Source: Rhodospirillales bacterium (GTDB taxonomy: Bacteria; Pseudomonadota; Alphaproteobacteria; Acetobacterales; Acetobacteraceae). From it: 64,000 nucleotides of DNA. Location: NCBI GenBank assembly GCA_025352565.1, contig JANXTF010000020.1, positions 1-64,000 on the forward strand. Reading direction: 5' to 3'. Of this stretch, positions 28,469-35,499 are shown one piece after another. Under the pieces are notes generated by a model. It was not told the DNA's origin and did not search any database. It saw only the letters and a list, made by a program, of their open reading frames with translations. Both the position numbers and the translations under genes were made by a program. The stretch's first letter is position 1; every line of letters begins with the position of its first letter.

Positions 28469-28953
28469 GCCGCGCGCATCCGCGCCGCCGCGTCGAGCAC
28501 CGCGGCCACGATGCTCTCGTAGCCCGTGCAGCGGCACAGGTTGCCGGAGATGGCGACCCGGACCTGCGCGGCGGTGGGGTCCGGGCAATCCGCCAGAAAT
28601 TCCACGAGCGTGGTCAGCATCCCCGGCGTGCAGAACCCGCATTGCAGGCCGTGATGGTCGCAGAACGCCTGCTGCAGGGGGTGCAGGGCGCCGGCGGCGT
28701 CGGCCAGGCCCTCCACGGTCCGGATCTCGTGCCCCTCCGCCTGCACCGCCAGCATCAGGCAGGCGCGCACCGCGCGGCCGTCCAGCAGCACGGTACAGGC
28801 GCCGCAAACGCCGTGCTCGCAGCCGAGATGGGTTCCGGTGAGGCCGAAATCGTGGCGGAGCACGTCGCCGAGCGTGCGGCGCACGGGGATGGTCGCCTCG
28901 CGCGTCTCTCCGTTGACGCCAAAGGCGACGGTGCGAACGGGTTCAGCGGACAT
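28465..28953 (-). CDS. Molybdenum hydroxylase small subunit, two [2Fe-2S] clusters (CoxS family), copy 1
   Basis: 162 residues. The N-terminal plant-ferredoxin-type domain has CEHGVCGACTVLLDG with the fourth Cys in RACLMLA. The C-terminal helical domain has CGFCTPGM and NLCRCTGY for the second cluster. It passes electrons from the Mo site of the large subunit to the FAD subunit. It shares 4 bp with the large-subunit gene and 11 bp with the FAD-subunit gene. Clear paralogue of the gene at 32151. Confidence 0.93.
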   Translation of the reverse strand: MSAEPVRTVAFGVNGETREATIPVRRTLGDVLRHDFGLTGTHLGCEHGVCGACTVLLDGRAVRACLMLAVQAEGHEIRTVEGLADAAGALHPLQQAFCDHHGLQCGFCTPGMLTTLVEFLADCPDPTAAQVRVAISGNLCRCTGYESIVAAVLDAAARMRAA

Positions 28954-29806
28954 CGGCGCGCTCCCACGCAGTTGTCAAGGCGCGGCGCACCAGCGTGGCC
29001 GCGAGCCGGCGGCGGTACCATGCCGGCACCTGGGCGTCGTCCATCGGGTCGAGCGCGCCGCAGCAGGCGGCGGCCGCGGCGAAGGATTCGGCATCGGCGC
29101 GCTGCCCGGCCAGCGCCGCCTCGGCCGCTTCGAGCCGGACGGGCACGGGTCCGACGCCGCCCAGCGTGATGGATGCGCGGCCGATCCGCCCGTCCCGGGG
29201 CCACAGGATGGCAGCCGCGGAAACGATCGCGTAGTCGCCATGACGTCTGGCGAATTCGGTGAAGCACGCGCCCTGCGGAAGCGCAGGGAGCGCGAAACGA
29301 AGGCCGGTGAGCAGCTCGTCGGGTTCCAGCGCCGGCGTCATGAAGCCGAGCGGGAACGCCGCCATCGGCAGGGTGCGGGCGCCGCGCGGGCCGGCGATCT
29401 CGAGTTCCGCGTCCAGGGCGGTCGCGACCGCGACCAGTTCCGCCGCCGGGTCGAGATGGCATAGCGATCCGCCGACCGTGCCGCGGTTACGCGTCTGCCG
29501 GTGGCCGACCTGCTCCAGCGCCTCGGCGAGCATCGGGAGCCTTGCGCGCACCACAGGGTGATCCAGCAGGTCGCGCTGCCGGGTCATCGCACCGACGCGC
29601 AAGGTCCCGCCGTCCTCGGCGATGCCGGCGAGGGCGGGTATTCGGTTCAGGTCGATCAGGTGGTCGGGGAAGGCGAACCGCATGGCCAGCATCGGCATGA
29701 GGGACTGTCCGCCAGCCAGCAGGCGGGCATTCTCGAGCCCTCCGAGCATGTCCACGGCCTCGGTGAGGCTGGCGGGGCGGTGGTATTCGAAGACGGGCGG
29801 CTTCAT
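28943..29806 (-). CDS. Molybdenum hydroxylase FAD-binding medium subunit (CoxM family), copy 1
   Basis: 287 residues from ATG 29806. Typical CoxM features: FEYHRPASLTEAVDML, the FAD motif AGGQSLMPMLAMRFA, the second FAD motif TVGGSLCHLDPAAE, and the C-terminal DALT-like domain. It accepts electrons from the 2Fe-2S subunit and hands them to the acceptor (quinone, NAD or oxygen). The gene follows the second large-subunit gene with a 4-bp overlap, so the two hydroxylase sets are translated from one message. Confidence 0.9.
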   Translation of the reverse strand: MKPPVFEYHRPASLTEAVDMLGGLENARLLAGGQSLMPMLAMRFAFPDHLIDLNRIPALAGIAEDGGTLRVGAMTRQRDLLDHPVVRARLPMLAEALEQVGHRQTRNRGTVGGSLCHLDPAAELVAVATALDAELEIAGPRGARTLPMAAFPLGFMTPALEPDELLTGLRFALPALPQGACFTEFARRHGDYAIVSAAAILWPRDGRIGRASITLGGVGPVPVRLEAAEAALAGQRADAESFAAAAACCGALDPMDDAQVPAWYRRRLAATLVRRALTTAWERADVR

Positions 29807-32154
29807 GTCCGGAGCAGCGCGTGGACGGTGCGTGGCAGGATGGGGAGGCTGACCACCGCGCCGGGGCGGCGCAGCGCGTCGTCCACCGCCGAGGCGATCG
29901 CCGCGCCCACGCCGTTGGTGCCGCCCTCGCCGGCACCCTTGACCCCGAGCGGATTGAGCGGGCTCGGCGCCTGCTCGGAGACGATGAGGTCGAGCGGCGG
30001 CACCTCGGCGAGTGTCGGGATCAGGTAGTCGGCGAAGGTGGTCGAGAGTGGCTGCCCGGTCTCGTCGTAGCGAAACTCCTCGAACAGGGCGCCGCCCAGC
30101 CCCTGCACGAAGCCGCCGGCCAGTTGGCCTTCGACCAGCATCGGGTTGATCGCCCGGCCTATGTCGTTGGCGACCAGGTAGCGCTCGACGCGCACCTCGC
30201 CGGTGCCGCGGTCGATCCGCACCACGGCGAGATGGACGCCGTAGGGATAGGTCATGTGGGCGGAATGGAACCAGCGCTCGGCCGAGAGACCGGGCGTGCG
30301 CCCCACCATCAGCGCTGAGTCGGGGCCCATGTGCCGGGCCACCTCGCCCAAGGGCATCAGCGGCGCGCCGGGGTCGGCGAGGCGGACGACGTGCCCGTCC
30401 ACGATCGAAAGCTCCGACGCCGCCGCCTGCAGCAGGCCGGCCGCCGTCTCGAGCGCCATGGCCCGCACCGCGAGGGCTGCCCGGTAAGTCGCCGAGCCCG
30501 ACATGACCGTGACGCGCGAGGCATGGGCGCCGTTGCCGAACTCGATCCGGTCCGTCCTGCCGCGGACGACGCGCACGCGGCGGTAGTCGATGCCCAGGGC
30601 CTCCGCGCAGATCTGGGCCAGGACCGTCTCGACCCCCTGCCCAACCGAGGCGGCGCCGCTGATCAGCTCGACGCCGCCCGTCTTGTCCACCGCGATGCGG
30701 ACGCCATCGGAGGGGCCGAGCCCGCTTTTTTCGACGAAGAAGCCGATCCCGGCGCCGACGCACTCGCCGGCGCCGCGCCGCCGGGCCAGGTCCGCCTGCA
30801 GCGCGGTCCAGCCGAACCGGTCGAGCGCGGTGTCGAGCAGGCCCGGATAGTCGCCGGAATCGAGCACCACGGCGGTGCCCAGCGTATCGAGCGGACGCGC
30901 GTGCGGCATTTCGGCCGGAGTCACCAGGTTGCGGCGGCGCACCTCCACCCGGTCGAGGCCGAGCCGTGCCGCGATCGCGTCCATGACCCGCTCGCGGACG
31001 AAGGTGGTCTCGAACCGGCCGGGCGCGCGGTAGGTCGCGGCCGGGGTCTTGTTGGTCAGGCGGAAATGCCCGGCCACGCGGTAGGCCGGCAGGCGGTAGG
31101 GCCCGGGCAACATGCCGGCGGCCAGGTCCACGACCCGGGCGCCGTGGGTGCGGACGTAGCCGCCCTGGTCGTGGAAGAACACGTCGTCGATCGCCAGCAG
31201 GCGGCCCTGCCCGTCCACTGCCGCGCGGATACGGTGGTGCTGCTGGCGGGAGTGGTTGGTGGCGACCATGTGCTCGCGCCGGTCCTCAATCCACTTGACG
31301 GGCCGGCGGAGCCGGAGCGCGGCGAGGCATACGAGCAGGTCTTCGGGATACAGCTCCCCACGGACGCCGAAGCCGCCGCCCACGTGCCCCTCGAACAGGT
31401 GAACTCCGGCCGGGGGGCGGCCCAGCAGGCGGGCGATCTCGTCGCGGTTCCAGTGCTGCTTCTTGGCTGCGCCATGCAGTTCCAGCAGGTCGCGCGAGGC
31501 GTCGTAGCGGGCGATGGCGCCGCGGGTTTCGAGCGGGACGCCGGAATGCCGGCCAACGGACAGCGCCAGTTCGACGATGGCGTGGGCATCGCGGAAGGCC
31601 GCCGCCACGTCGCCGTATTCCTTGCGGACCACGGTGGGCTCGGTGGAGTGGCCGGGCAGGAATTCGGCCGGCTCGGCCGTGGCGTCGAGGACCGGAGGCA
31701 GCTCCTCGATGTCCGGGACGACGAGGTCGGCGGCGTCCTCGGCGAGGTAAGCGTCATCGGCGAACACGACGGCCAGAGGCTCGCCGGCGTAGCGGACGCG
31801 GCCGGCGGCGAGGATGGGCTGGCAATAGGGTTCCAGGCCGCGGACCTTGGTCGCGCGGAACGGGATGGGCGGTATATCGGCGACGTCCGCCGCCGTCCAC
31901 ACGGCATGCACGCCCGGAAGCGCACGTGCCGCCGCGGTATCGATGGACAGCAGGCGGCCGTGCGCGATGGGCGAGCGCACGACGCGCATGGCGAGCTGGC
32001 GCGGGAAGCTGACGTCGGCGGCGAACATGCCGTCGCCGCGGACGAGGGGCGCGTCCTCGAGCCGGGTCACGCGCTGCCCGACCACCCTTCCGGCGCCGGG
32101 GGCGAGGCGGGGGCTTGGGGACGCTTGGTAATCCTTCTCCCCGGCGGCGCTCAT
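29803..32154 (-). CDS. Molybdenum hydroxylase large subunit (xanthine dehydrogenase/CoxL family), copy 2
   Basis: 783 residues from ATG 32154. The domain order matches copy 1: VVGQRVTRLEDAPLVRGDG, GGGFGVRGELYPEDLLV, WIEDRREHMVATNHSRQ, TYRAPGRFETTFVRERV and GVKGAGEGGTNGVGAAIAS with the catalytic Glu. It also lacks the AYxCSFR loop of CO dehydrogenase. Many positions differ from copy 1, so the two enzymes probably act on different substrates or at successive ring positions. It overlaps both flanking genes by 4 bp. Confidence 0.9.
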   Translation of the reverse strand: MSAAGEKDYQASPSPRLAPGAGRVVGQRVTRLEDAPLVRGDGMFAADVSFPRQLAMRVVRSPIAHGRLLSIDTAAARALPGVHAVWTAADVADIPPIPFRATKVRGLEPYCQPILAAGRVRYAGEPLAVVFADDAYLAEDAADLVVPDIEELPPVLDATAEPAEFLPGHSTEPTVVRKEYGDVAAAFRDAHAIVELALSVGRHSGVPLETRGAIARYDASRDLLELHGAAKKQHWNRDEIARLLGRPPAGVHLFEGHVGGGFGVRGELYPEDLLVCLAALRLRRPVKWIEDRREHMVATNHSRQQHHRIRAAVDGQGRLLAIDDVFFHDQGGYVRTHGARVVDLAAGMLPGPYRLPAYRVAGHFRLTNKTPAATYRAPGRFETTFVRERVMDAIAARLGLDRVEVRRRNLVTPAEMPHARPLDTLGTAVVLDSGDYPGLLDTALDRFGWTALQADLARRRGAGECVGAGIGFFVEKSGLGPSDGVRIAVDKTGGVELISGAASVGQGVETVLAQICAEALGIDYRRVRVVRGRTDRIEFGNGAHASRVTVMSGSATYRAALAVRAMALETAAGLLQAAASELSIVDGHVVRLADPGAPLMPLGEVARHMGPDSALMVGRTPGLSAERWFHSAHMTYPYGVHLAVVRIDRGTGEVRVERYLVANDIGRAINPMLVEGQLAGGFVQGLGGALFEEFRYDETGQPLSTTFADYLIPTLAEVPPLDLIVSEQAPSPLNPLGVKGAGEGGTNGVGAAIASAVDDALRRPGAVVSLPILPRTVHALLRT

Positions 32155-32621
32155 GACGGCGCCCGCCCGAGCACGGCGCGCACGGCCGCGACGATGTTGG
32201 CATAGCCGGTGCAACGGCACAGGTTGGCGGAGAGCCCGTCGATCAGCGCCGCGTCCGACAGGTCGGGGTCGGCCTCGATCAGCCCGGCGGCGAGCATCAG
32301 GAAGCCGGGCGTGCAGTAGCCGCATTGCAGGGCGTGGTGGTCGATGAAGGACTGCTGCAGCTTGTGCAGCACGCCATCCTTCGCGAGGCCCTCAACGGTC
32401 CGGAGCTCCCGCCCATCAGCCTGGACCGCGAACATCAGGCAGGAGCGGACGGGCTCCCCGTCGAGCAGGACGGTGCAGGCGCCGCAGACGCCGTGCTCGC
32501 AGCCGGCATGCGTGCCGGTGGCGCCGCAGTCCTCGCGGATGGCGTCCAACAGGGTGCGGCGGGCTTCGACCCGGATGCGGTGGACGTCGCCATTCAGGCA
32601 CAGGGTCACGTCATGCATCAC
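32151..32621 (-). CDS. Molybdenum hydroxylase small subunit, two [2Fe-2S] clusters (CoxS family), copy 2
   Basis: 156 residues. Cluster ligands are CEHGVCGACTVLLDG, a Cys in RSCLMFA, CGYCTPGF and NLCRCTGY. It connects the second large subunit to its FAD subunit. The sequence is clearly related to the small subunit at 28465 but not a recent copy. 4-bp overlaps on both sides. Confidence 0.93.
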   Translation of the reverse strand: MMHDVTLCLNGDVHRIRVEARRTLLDAIREDCGATGTHAGCEHGVCGACTVLLDGEPVRSCLMFAVQADGRELRTVEGLAKDGVLHKLQQSFIDHHALQCGYCTPGFLMLAAGLIEADPDLSDAALIDGLSANLCRCTGYANIVAAVRAVLGRAPS

Positions 32622-33427
32622 GCAGCAGCCTCCAGGGCGCGACGGACGGAGGTCTCGGCCAATGCACGCAGGTAGGCGTCCTCCTCGGGCAGCAACAGGG
32701 CGGCCGCAGCGGTTCGAGACGCTGCCGCGAGATCGACGGGATCGTTCGCCAGCGCCGCCTCCGCCTCGGGCAGCCGGCGGGGCCGCGGCTCCAGGCTGCC
32801 GATCGCGAGGCGGGGACCGTCATCGCCCAGCACCGCGACCGCCATGACCTGCGCGAAGTCCCCGGCGCGGCGGGCGAACTCATGAAAGCCCACGCGGGCC
32901 CGCTCCGGGAGGAGCCTGATCCGGGCCGCCACGATCATCTCGTCCGGTTCCAGCGTCGTCATCATCGAACCGAGCAGCAGGTCGTCCACGGCCAGGATGC
33001 GGGCGCCGCGAGCGCTCCGCACCTCAACCCGCGCGTCCATGGCGACCGCCAGCAGGCACCATTCCGAGGCCGCGTCGGCGTTGGCGAGGCTGCCGCAGAA
33101 GGTGCCGCGCGCCCGGATCGGCCCGTGCGCGATGTGGCGCTTCATCAGCGCCATCAGACGGCCCATCGGCCCCGGGGCGTCCACCGCCGCGTGCCGGACG
33201 CAGGCGCCGATCCGCACGACGCCGTCCGCCACGTCGATCCGGTCGAGCCCGGCGACGCCGTTGATGTCCACGAGGTGGCCGGGCCGGGCGAGGCGCAGGG
33301 CCATGGCCGGCACCAGGGTCTGGCCGCCGGCCAGCACGCGCCCCTCCTCCGGCGCCACACGGGCCAGCACGGCGACGGCCTCCTCCAGCGTGCGGGGGGC
33401 GTGGTATTCGAAGGCGGCGGGCTTCAT
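32618..33427 (-). CDS. Molybdenum hydroxylase FAD-binding medium subunit (CoxM family), copy 2
   Basis: 269 residues from ATG 33427. FEYHAPRTLEEAVAVLA and AGGQTLVPAMALRLA are the usual opening and first FAD motif. The second FAD motif, normally T(I/V)GGxLxHADPAAE, reads TFCGSLANADAASE here: Cys replaces the first glycine, an unusual change that could affect FAD binding. The chain is slightly shorter than copy 1. Same operon, 4-bp overlaps on both sides. Confidence 0.87.
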   Translation of the reverse strand: MKPAAFEYHAPRTLEEAVAVLARVAPEEGRVLAGGQTLVPAMALRLARPGHLVDINGVAGLDRIDVADGVVRIGACVRHAAVDAPGPMGRLMALMKRHIAHGPIRARGTFCGSLANADAASEWCLLAVAMDARVEVRSARGARILAVDDLLLGSMMTTLEPDEMIVAARIRLLPERARVGFHEFARRAGDFAQVMAVAVLGDDGPRLAIGSLEPRPRRLPEAEAALANDPVDLAAASRTAAAALLLPEEDAYLRALAETSVRRALEAAA

Positions 33428-33675
33428 CGCCGCCAGACCTTGGCGAGGCTGAGGGTGGAGGGCACGAAGAGCTCCGAGGGTTCGAGGCGCCGGGCAGTCA
33501 GATGCTGCTCGGGTGCGTAGCGGGTGACGGCGTCGAGGGCAGCGCGGTTGGCATCCAGGCCGTCGTTCATCGCGCAGGCGATCGCTTCGCAGCCCTCGAT
33601 GCCGACGCTCCCGTCGAACAACGCCCGGGTGCGGTCGTAGTCCACGCCTGCGAGGCTTACCGTCAGCTTTGCCAT
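33424..33675 (-). pseudogene. Internally deleted 4,5-dihydroxyphthalate decarboxylase-like gene (83 aa left)
   Basis: The first 30 residues (LTVSLAGVDYDRTRALFDG, then VGIEGCE) match the N-terminus of the 4,5-dihydroxyphthalate decarboxylase/periplasmic-binding-like family. The last 45 residues (GLDANRAALDAV, then EQHLTARRLEPSELFVPSTL) match its C-terminus. About 240 residues between them are missing, yet the frame is kept, and the start codon and 4-bp overlap with the next gene are intact. It is therefore the translated leader gene of the hydroxylase operon but cannot fold as the parent enzyme. Either a fresh in-frame deletion or a retained micro-protein that keeps translational coupling. Confidence 0.6.
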
Positions 33676-33688
33676 GCGCGCTCCCGTG

Positions 33689-33700
33689 GTTCCTGGGAAC
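33689..33700. promoter_or_regulatory. Candidate operator between divergent operons
   Basis: GTTCCTGGGAAC is a near-perfect palindrome (GTTCC-TG-GGAAC) in the 86-bp gap between the minus-strand hydroxylase operon and the plus-strand XRE regulator. It is nested in a wider imperfect repeat CCCGT...ACGGG (33683-33703). A dimeric regulator such as the adjacent XRE protein could bind it and control both directions. Confidence 0.4.
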
Positions 33701-33761
33701 GGGCGGTGATGGACGACGGCGGCCTTGCACCCGCAATATGGGAAGACAGCGACGAGGCGAC

Positions 33762-34676
33762 ATGGTGGCGACCCGCTACGACGACATCGGCAACAGACTG
33801 CGCGCGTTCCGCCTCGGCTCCGGCCTCAGCGCGGAGGAGGTGGCCCAACGCGCAGGCATTTCGCGGACCGCCCTGTATCGTTCGGAGCGCGGCGAACTGG
33901 TCAAGGTCGAGACGCTGGAGAAGCTGGCCGACCTGCTGGGAGTCTCGATCACCACCCTGCTGGGCGTCGGGATCGAATACGTCGCTTCGGCGGTGGCCTA
34001 TTTCGAGCGCATTCGCCAGATCGAGGAAACCGCCGAGCACATCGCCGTCATCGCGGGTCCTATCTCCTTCCTGCTCGCCTCCACCCGGTTCGTCGAGATG
34101 CTTGACGTGACGTTGCGGGAAAGCATCCCGGACGGGCTTCCCGACCGCGACCGCGCGATGGCCGATATCGACGCGATCATGGACGTGCTCCGCGCCCGGA
34201 AGGCCGGATATGCCGCCCGGCGTCCGTCGATCGTCAACCTGATGTCCGCGCTCGAGATCGACCGCTTCGTACGAGACGGCATGGCCGGCCGGCACGATCT
34301 GCCCGAGGCGATCCGACGCGAACGGCGCGCCCTGGCGCGGCAGGAGATGGCGCATTTCGCCAGCGTCATCGAGGAGGCGGAGATCGGCATCCAGATCGGC
34401 ATCGTGCGCGAGACCTTGCCGCAAGGCGGCTTCCAGATCTTCCGGCAGCCGACCCGCCAGGTGCTGACCACCAGCCCATTCCGCCTCGGCGAGCACCCCA
34501 ACGTGCATGTCGGCGTCGCGATGATCACCTCGGCCCCGGAAGCGTTGAACCTGCACCGTCGAACCTTCGAGACGATGTGGAAGCGCGCGATGAAGGGCAG
34601 CGACGCCGCGCGGTTCCTGCGCGGCCTGCTGGACAGGGTGCCGGATGGCAACCTGAGAGTGGTCCGGCGAGGCTGA
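33762..34676 (+). CDS. XRE family transcriptional regulator with C-terminal sensor-like domain
   Basis: 304 residues from ATG 33762 (GAGG in front); an in-frame ATG at 33738 is possible. Residues about 8-62 form a helix-turn-helix of the XRE/Cro type (GNRLRAFRLGSGLSAEEVAQ, RAGISRTALYRSERGEL, LEKLADLLGVSITTLLG). The remaining 240 residues form a domain I do not recognise by name; helical segments and HPNVHVGVAMITSAPEAL are visible, probably an effector-binding part. It is divergent from the double hydroxylase operon and precedes CoxG and the CoA-ligase genes, so it is the likely local regulator. Confidence 0.85.
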   Translation: MVATRYDDIGNRLRAFRLGSGLSAEEVAQRAGISRTALYRSERGELVKVETLEKLADLLGVSITTLLGVGIEYVASAVAYFERIRQIEETAEHIAVIAGPISFLLASTRFVEMLDVTLRESIPDGLPDRDRAMADIDAIMDVLRARKAGYAARRPSIVNLMSALEIDRFVRDGMAGRHDLPEAIRRERRALARQEMAHFASVIEEAEIGIQIGIVRETLPQGGFQIFRQPTRQVLTTSPFRLGEHPNVHVGVAMITSAPEALNLHRRTFETMWKRAMKGSDAARFLRGLLDRVPDGNLRVVRRG

Positions 34677-34722
34677 GGAGTCGAGCATCGGGGCGGTCAT
34701 TGGTGGAGAGCCTAGCATGAGA

Positions 34723-34773
34723 GCGCCGCCGCGAGATGCCAAAAACGGCACGACTGATCGTTTTTGGCGGCGC
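34723..34773. terminator. Nested inverted repeats between XRE gene and coxG-like gene
   Basis: GCCAAAAACG (34738-34747) and CGTTTTTGGC (34759-34768) form a perfect 10-bp stem with an 11-base loop. A second pair, GCGCCGCC (34723-34730) and GGCGGCGC (34766-34773), overlaps its right arm, so the two foldings compete. The A5/T5 tract lies inside the stem. It may be a bidirectional terminator, an attenuator or a regulator site. It separates the XRE gene from the CoxG-to-transporter operon. Confidence 0.5.
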
Positions 34774-34811
34774 CCTTGCGAGCCTTCCCCCACATGGTGC
34801 ATCGTCAGCGC

Positions 34812-35468
34812 ATGGAATTCGACAACAGCTTCGAGGTGCCGCTCCCGCCGGACCATGCTTGGCGCGTCCTGATGGACATCGAGCGCATCGCCCCCTGCAT
34901 GCCTGGCGCTCGCCTCACCGGGAAAGTCGATGACCGGACCTACAAGGGCACGGTCGCGGTGCGGCTGGGTCCCGTTGCGCTGTCGTTCGGCGGCACAGCC
35001 CGTTTCGAAGAGATCGACGACGACGCGCGCACGGCACGGGTGAAGGCGAACGGAACCGACACGAAGGGCCGCGGGGGCGCGAACTCGACCGTCACCTTCA
35101 AGGTCGAGCCGGCCGGCGCCGGGTCGAAGGTGCTGGTCCATACCGAGCTTGCGATGTCGGGATCGGTCGCGCAGTACGGCCGCGGCGTGGGCATGATCCA
35201 GGCGGTCGCCTCGCAGCTCATCAAGCAATTCGCCACCAGCCTCCAGGCCATGATCGACGCCGAGCCGCAGCCAGACATCCTGCCGTCGGCCGCGGCGACG
35301 GGCACGCCAGCCGCCCCGGTGCCATTTCCTGGAGGAGCGGTTTCGGCCTCGCCCGCCGCTGTCCGGGCATCGGTGCCCGCAGCCGCACCCATCTCGGGGG
35401 TAAGCCTCCTGCTCCGTGTTCTTTGGACGGCGATCCGCCGGCTGTTCGCCTCGCGGCCTGCTGCATGA
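34812..35468 (+). CDS. CoxG-like SRPBCC protein (hydroxylase membrane-recruitment factor)
   Basis: 218 residues from ATG 34812. Residues 1-150 are a CoxG/SRPBCC domain (MEFDNSFEVPLPPDHAWRVL, IAPCMPGARLTG, YKGTVAVRLGPVALSF, GRGVGMIQAVASQLIKQFA). A Pro/Ala-rich linker follows, then a hydrophobic C-terminal segment (SLLLRVLWTAIRRLF) that can sit at the membrane. In CO dehydrogenase operons CoxG anchors the enzyme to the membrane and quinone pool. Here it is divergent from two Mo hydroxylase sets, so it probably docks one or both of them. Confidence 0.85.
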   Translation: MEFDNSFEVPLPPDHAWRVLMDIERIAPCMPGARLTGKVDDRTYKGTVAVRLGPVALSFGGTARFEEIDDDARTARVKANGTDTKGRGGANSTVTFKVEPAGAGSKVLVHTELAMSGSVAQYGRGVGMIQAVASQLIKQFATSLQAMIDAEPQPDILPSAAATGTPAAPVPFPGGAVSASPAAVRASVPAAAPISGVSLLLRVLWTAIRRLFASRPAA

Positions 35469-35499
35469 CGCCGGCCTGCATCGCCGGTCCCGTCTGACC

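Noticed and set aside
26315-28522. 735-codon open frame antisense to the hydroxylase large subunit
   Set aside because: It lacks any recognisable domain and is a mirror of a high-GC gene whose codon bias leaves the opposite frame open; the minus-strand gene has full family motifs.
26120-33427. Aerobic carbon monoxide dehydrogenase operons
   Set aside because: Gene order and subunits are of the CoxMSL type, but both large subunits lack the AYxCSFR active-site loop, so CO oxidation is unlikely.
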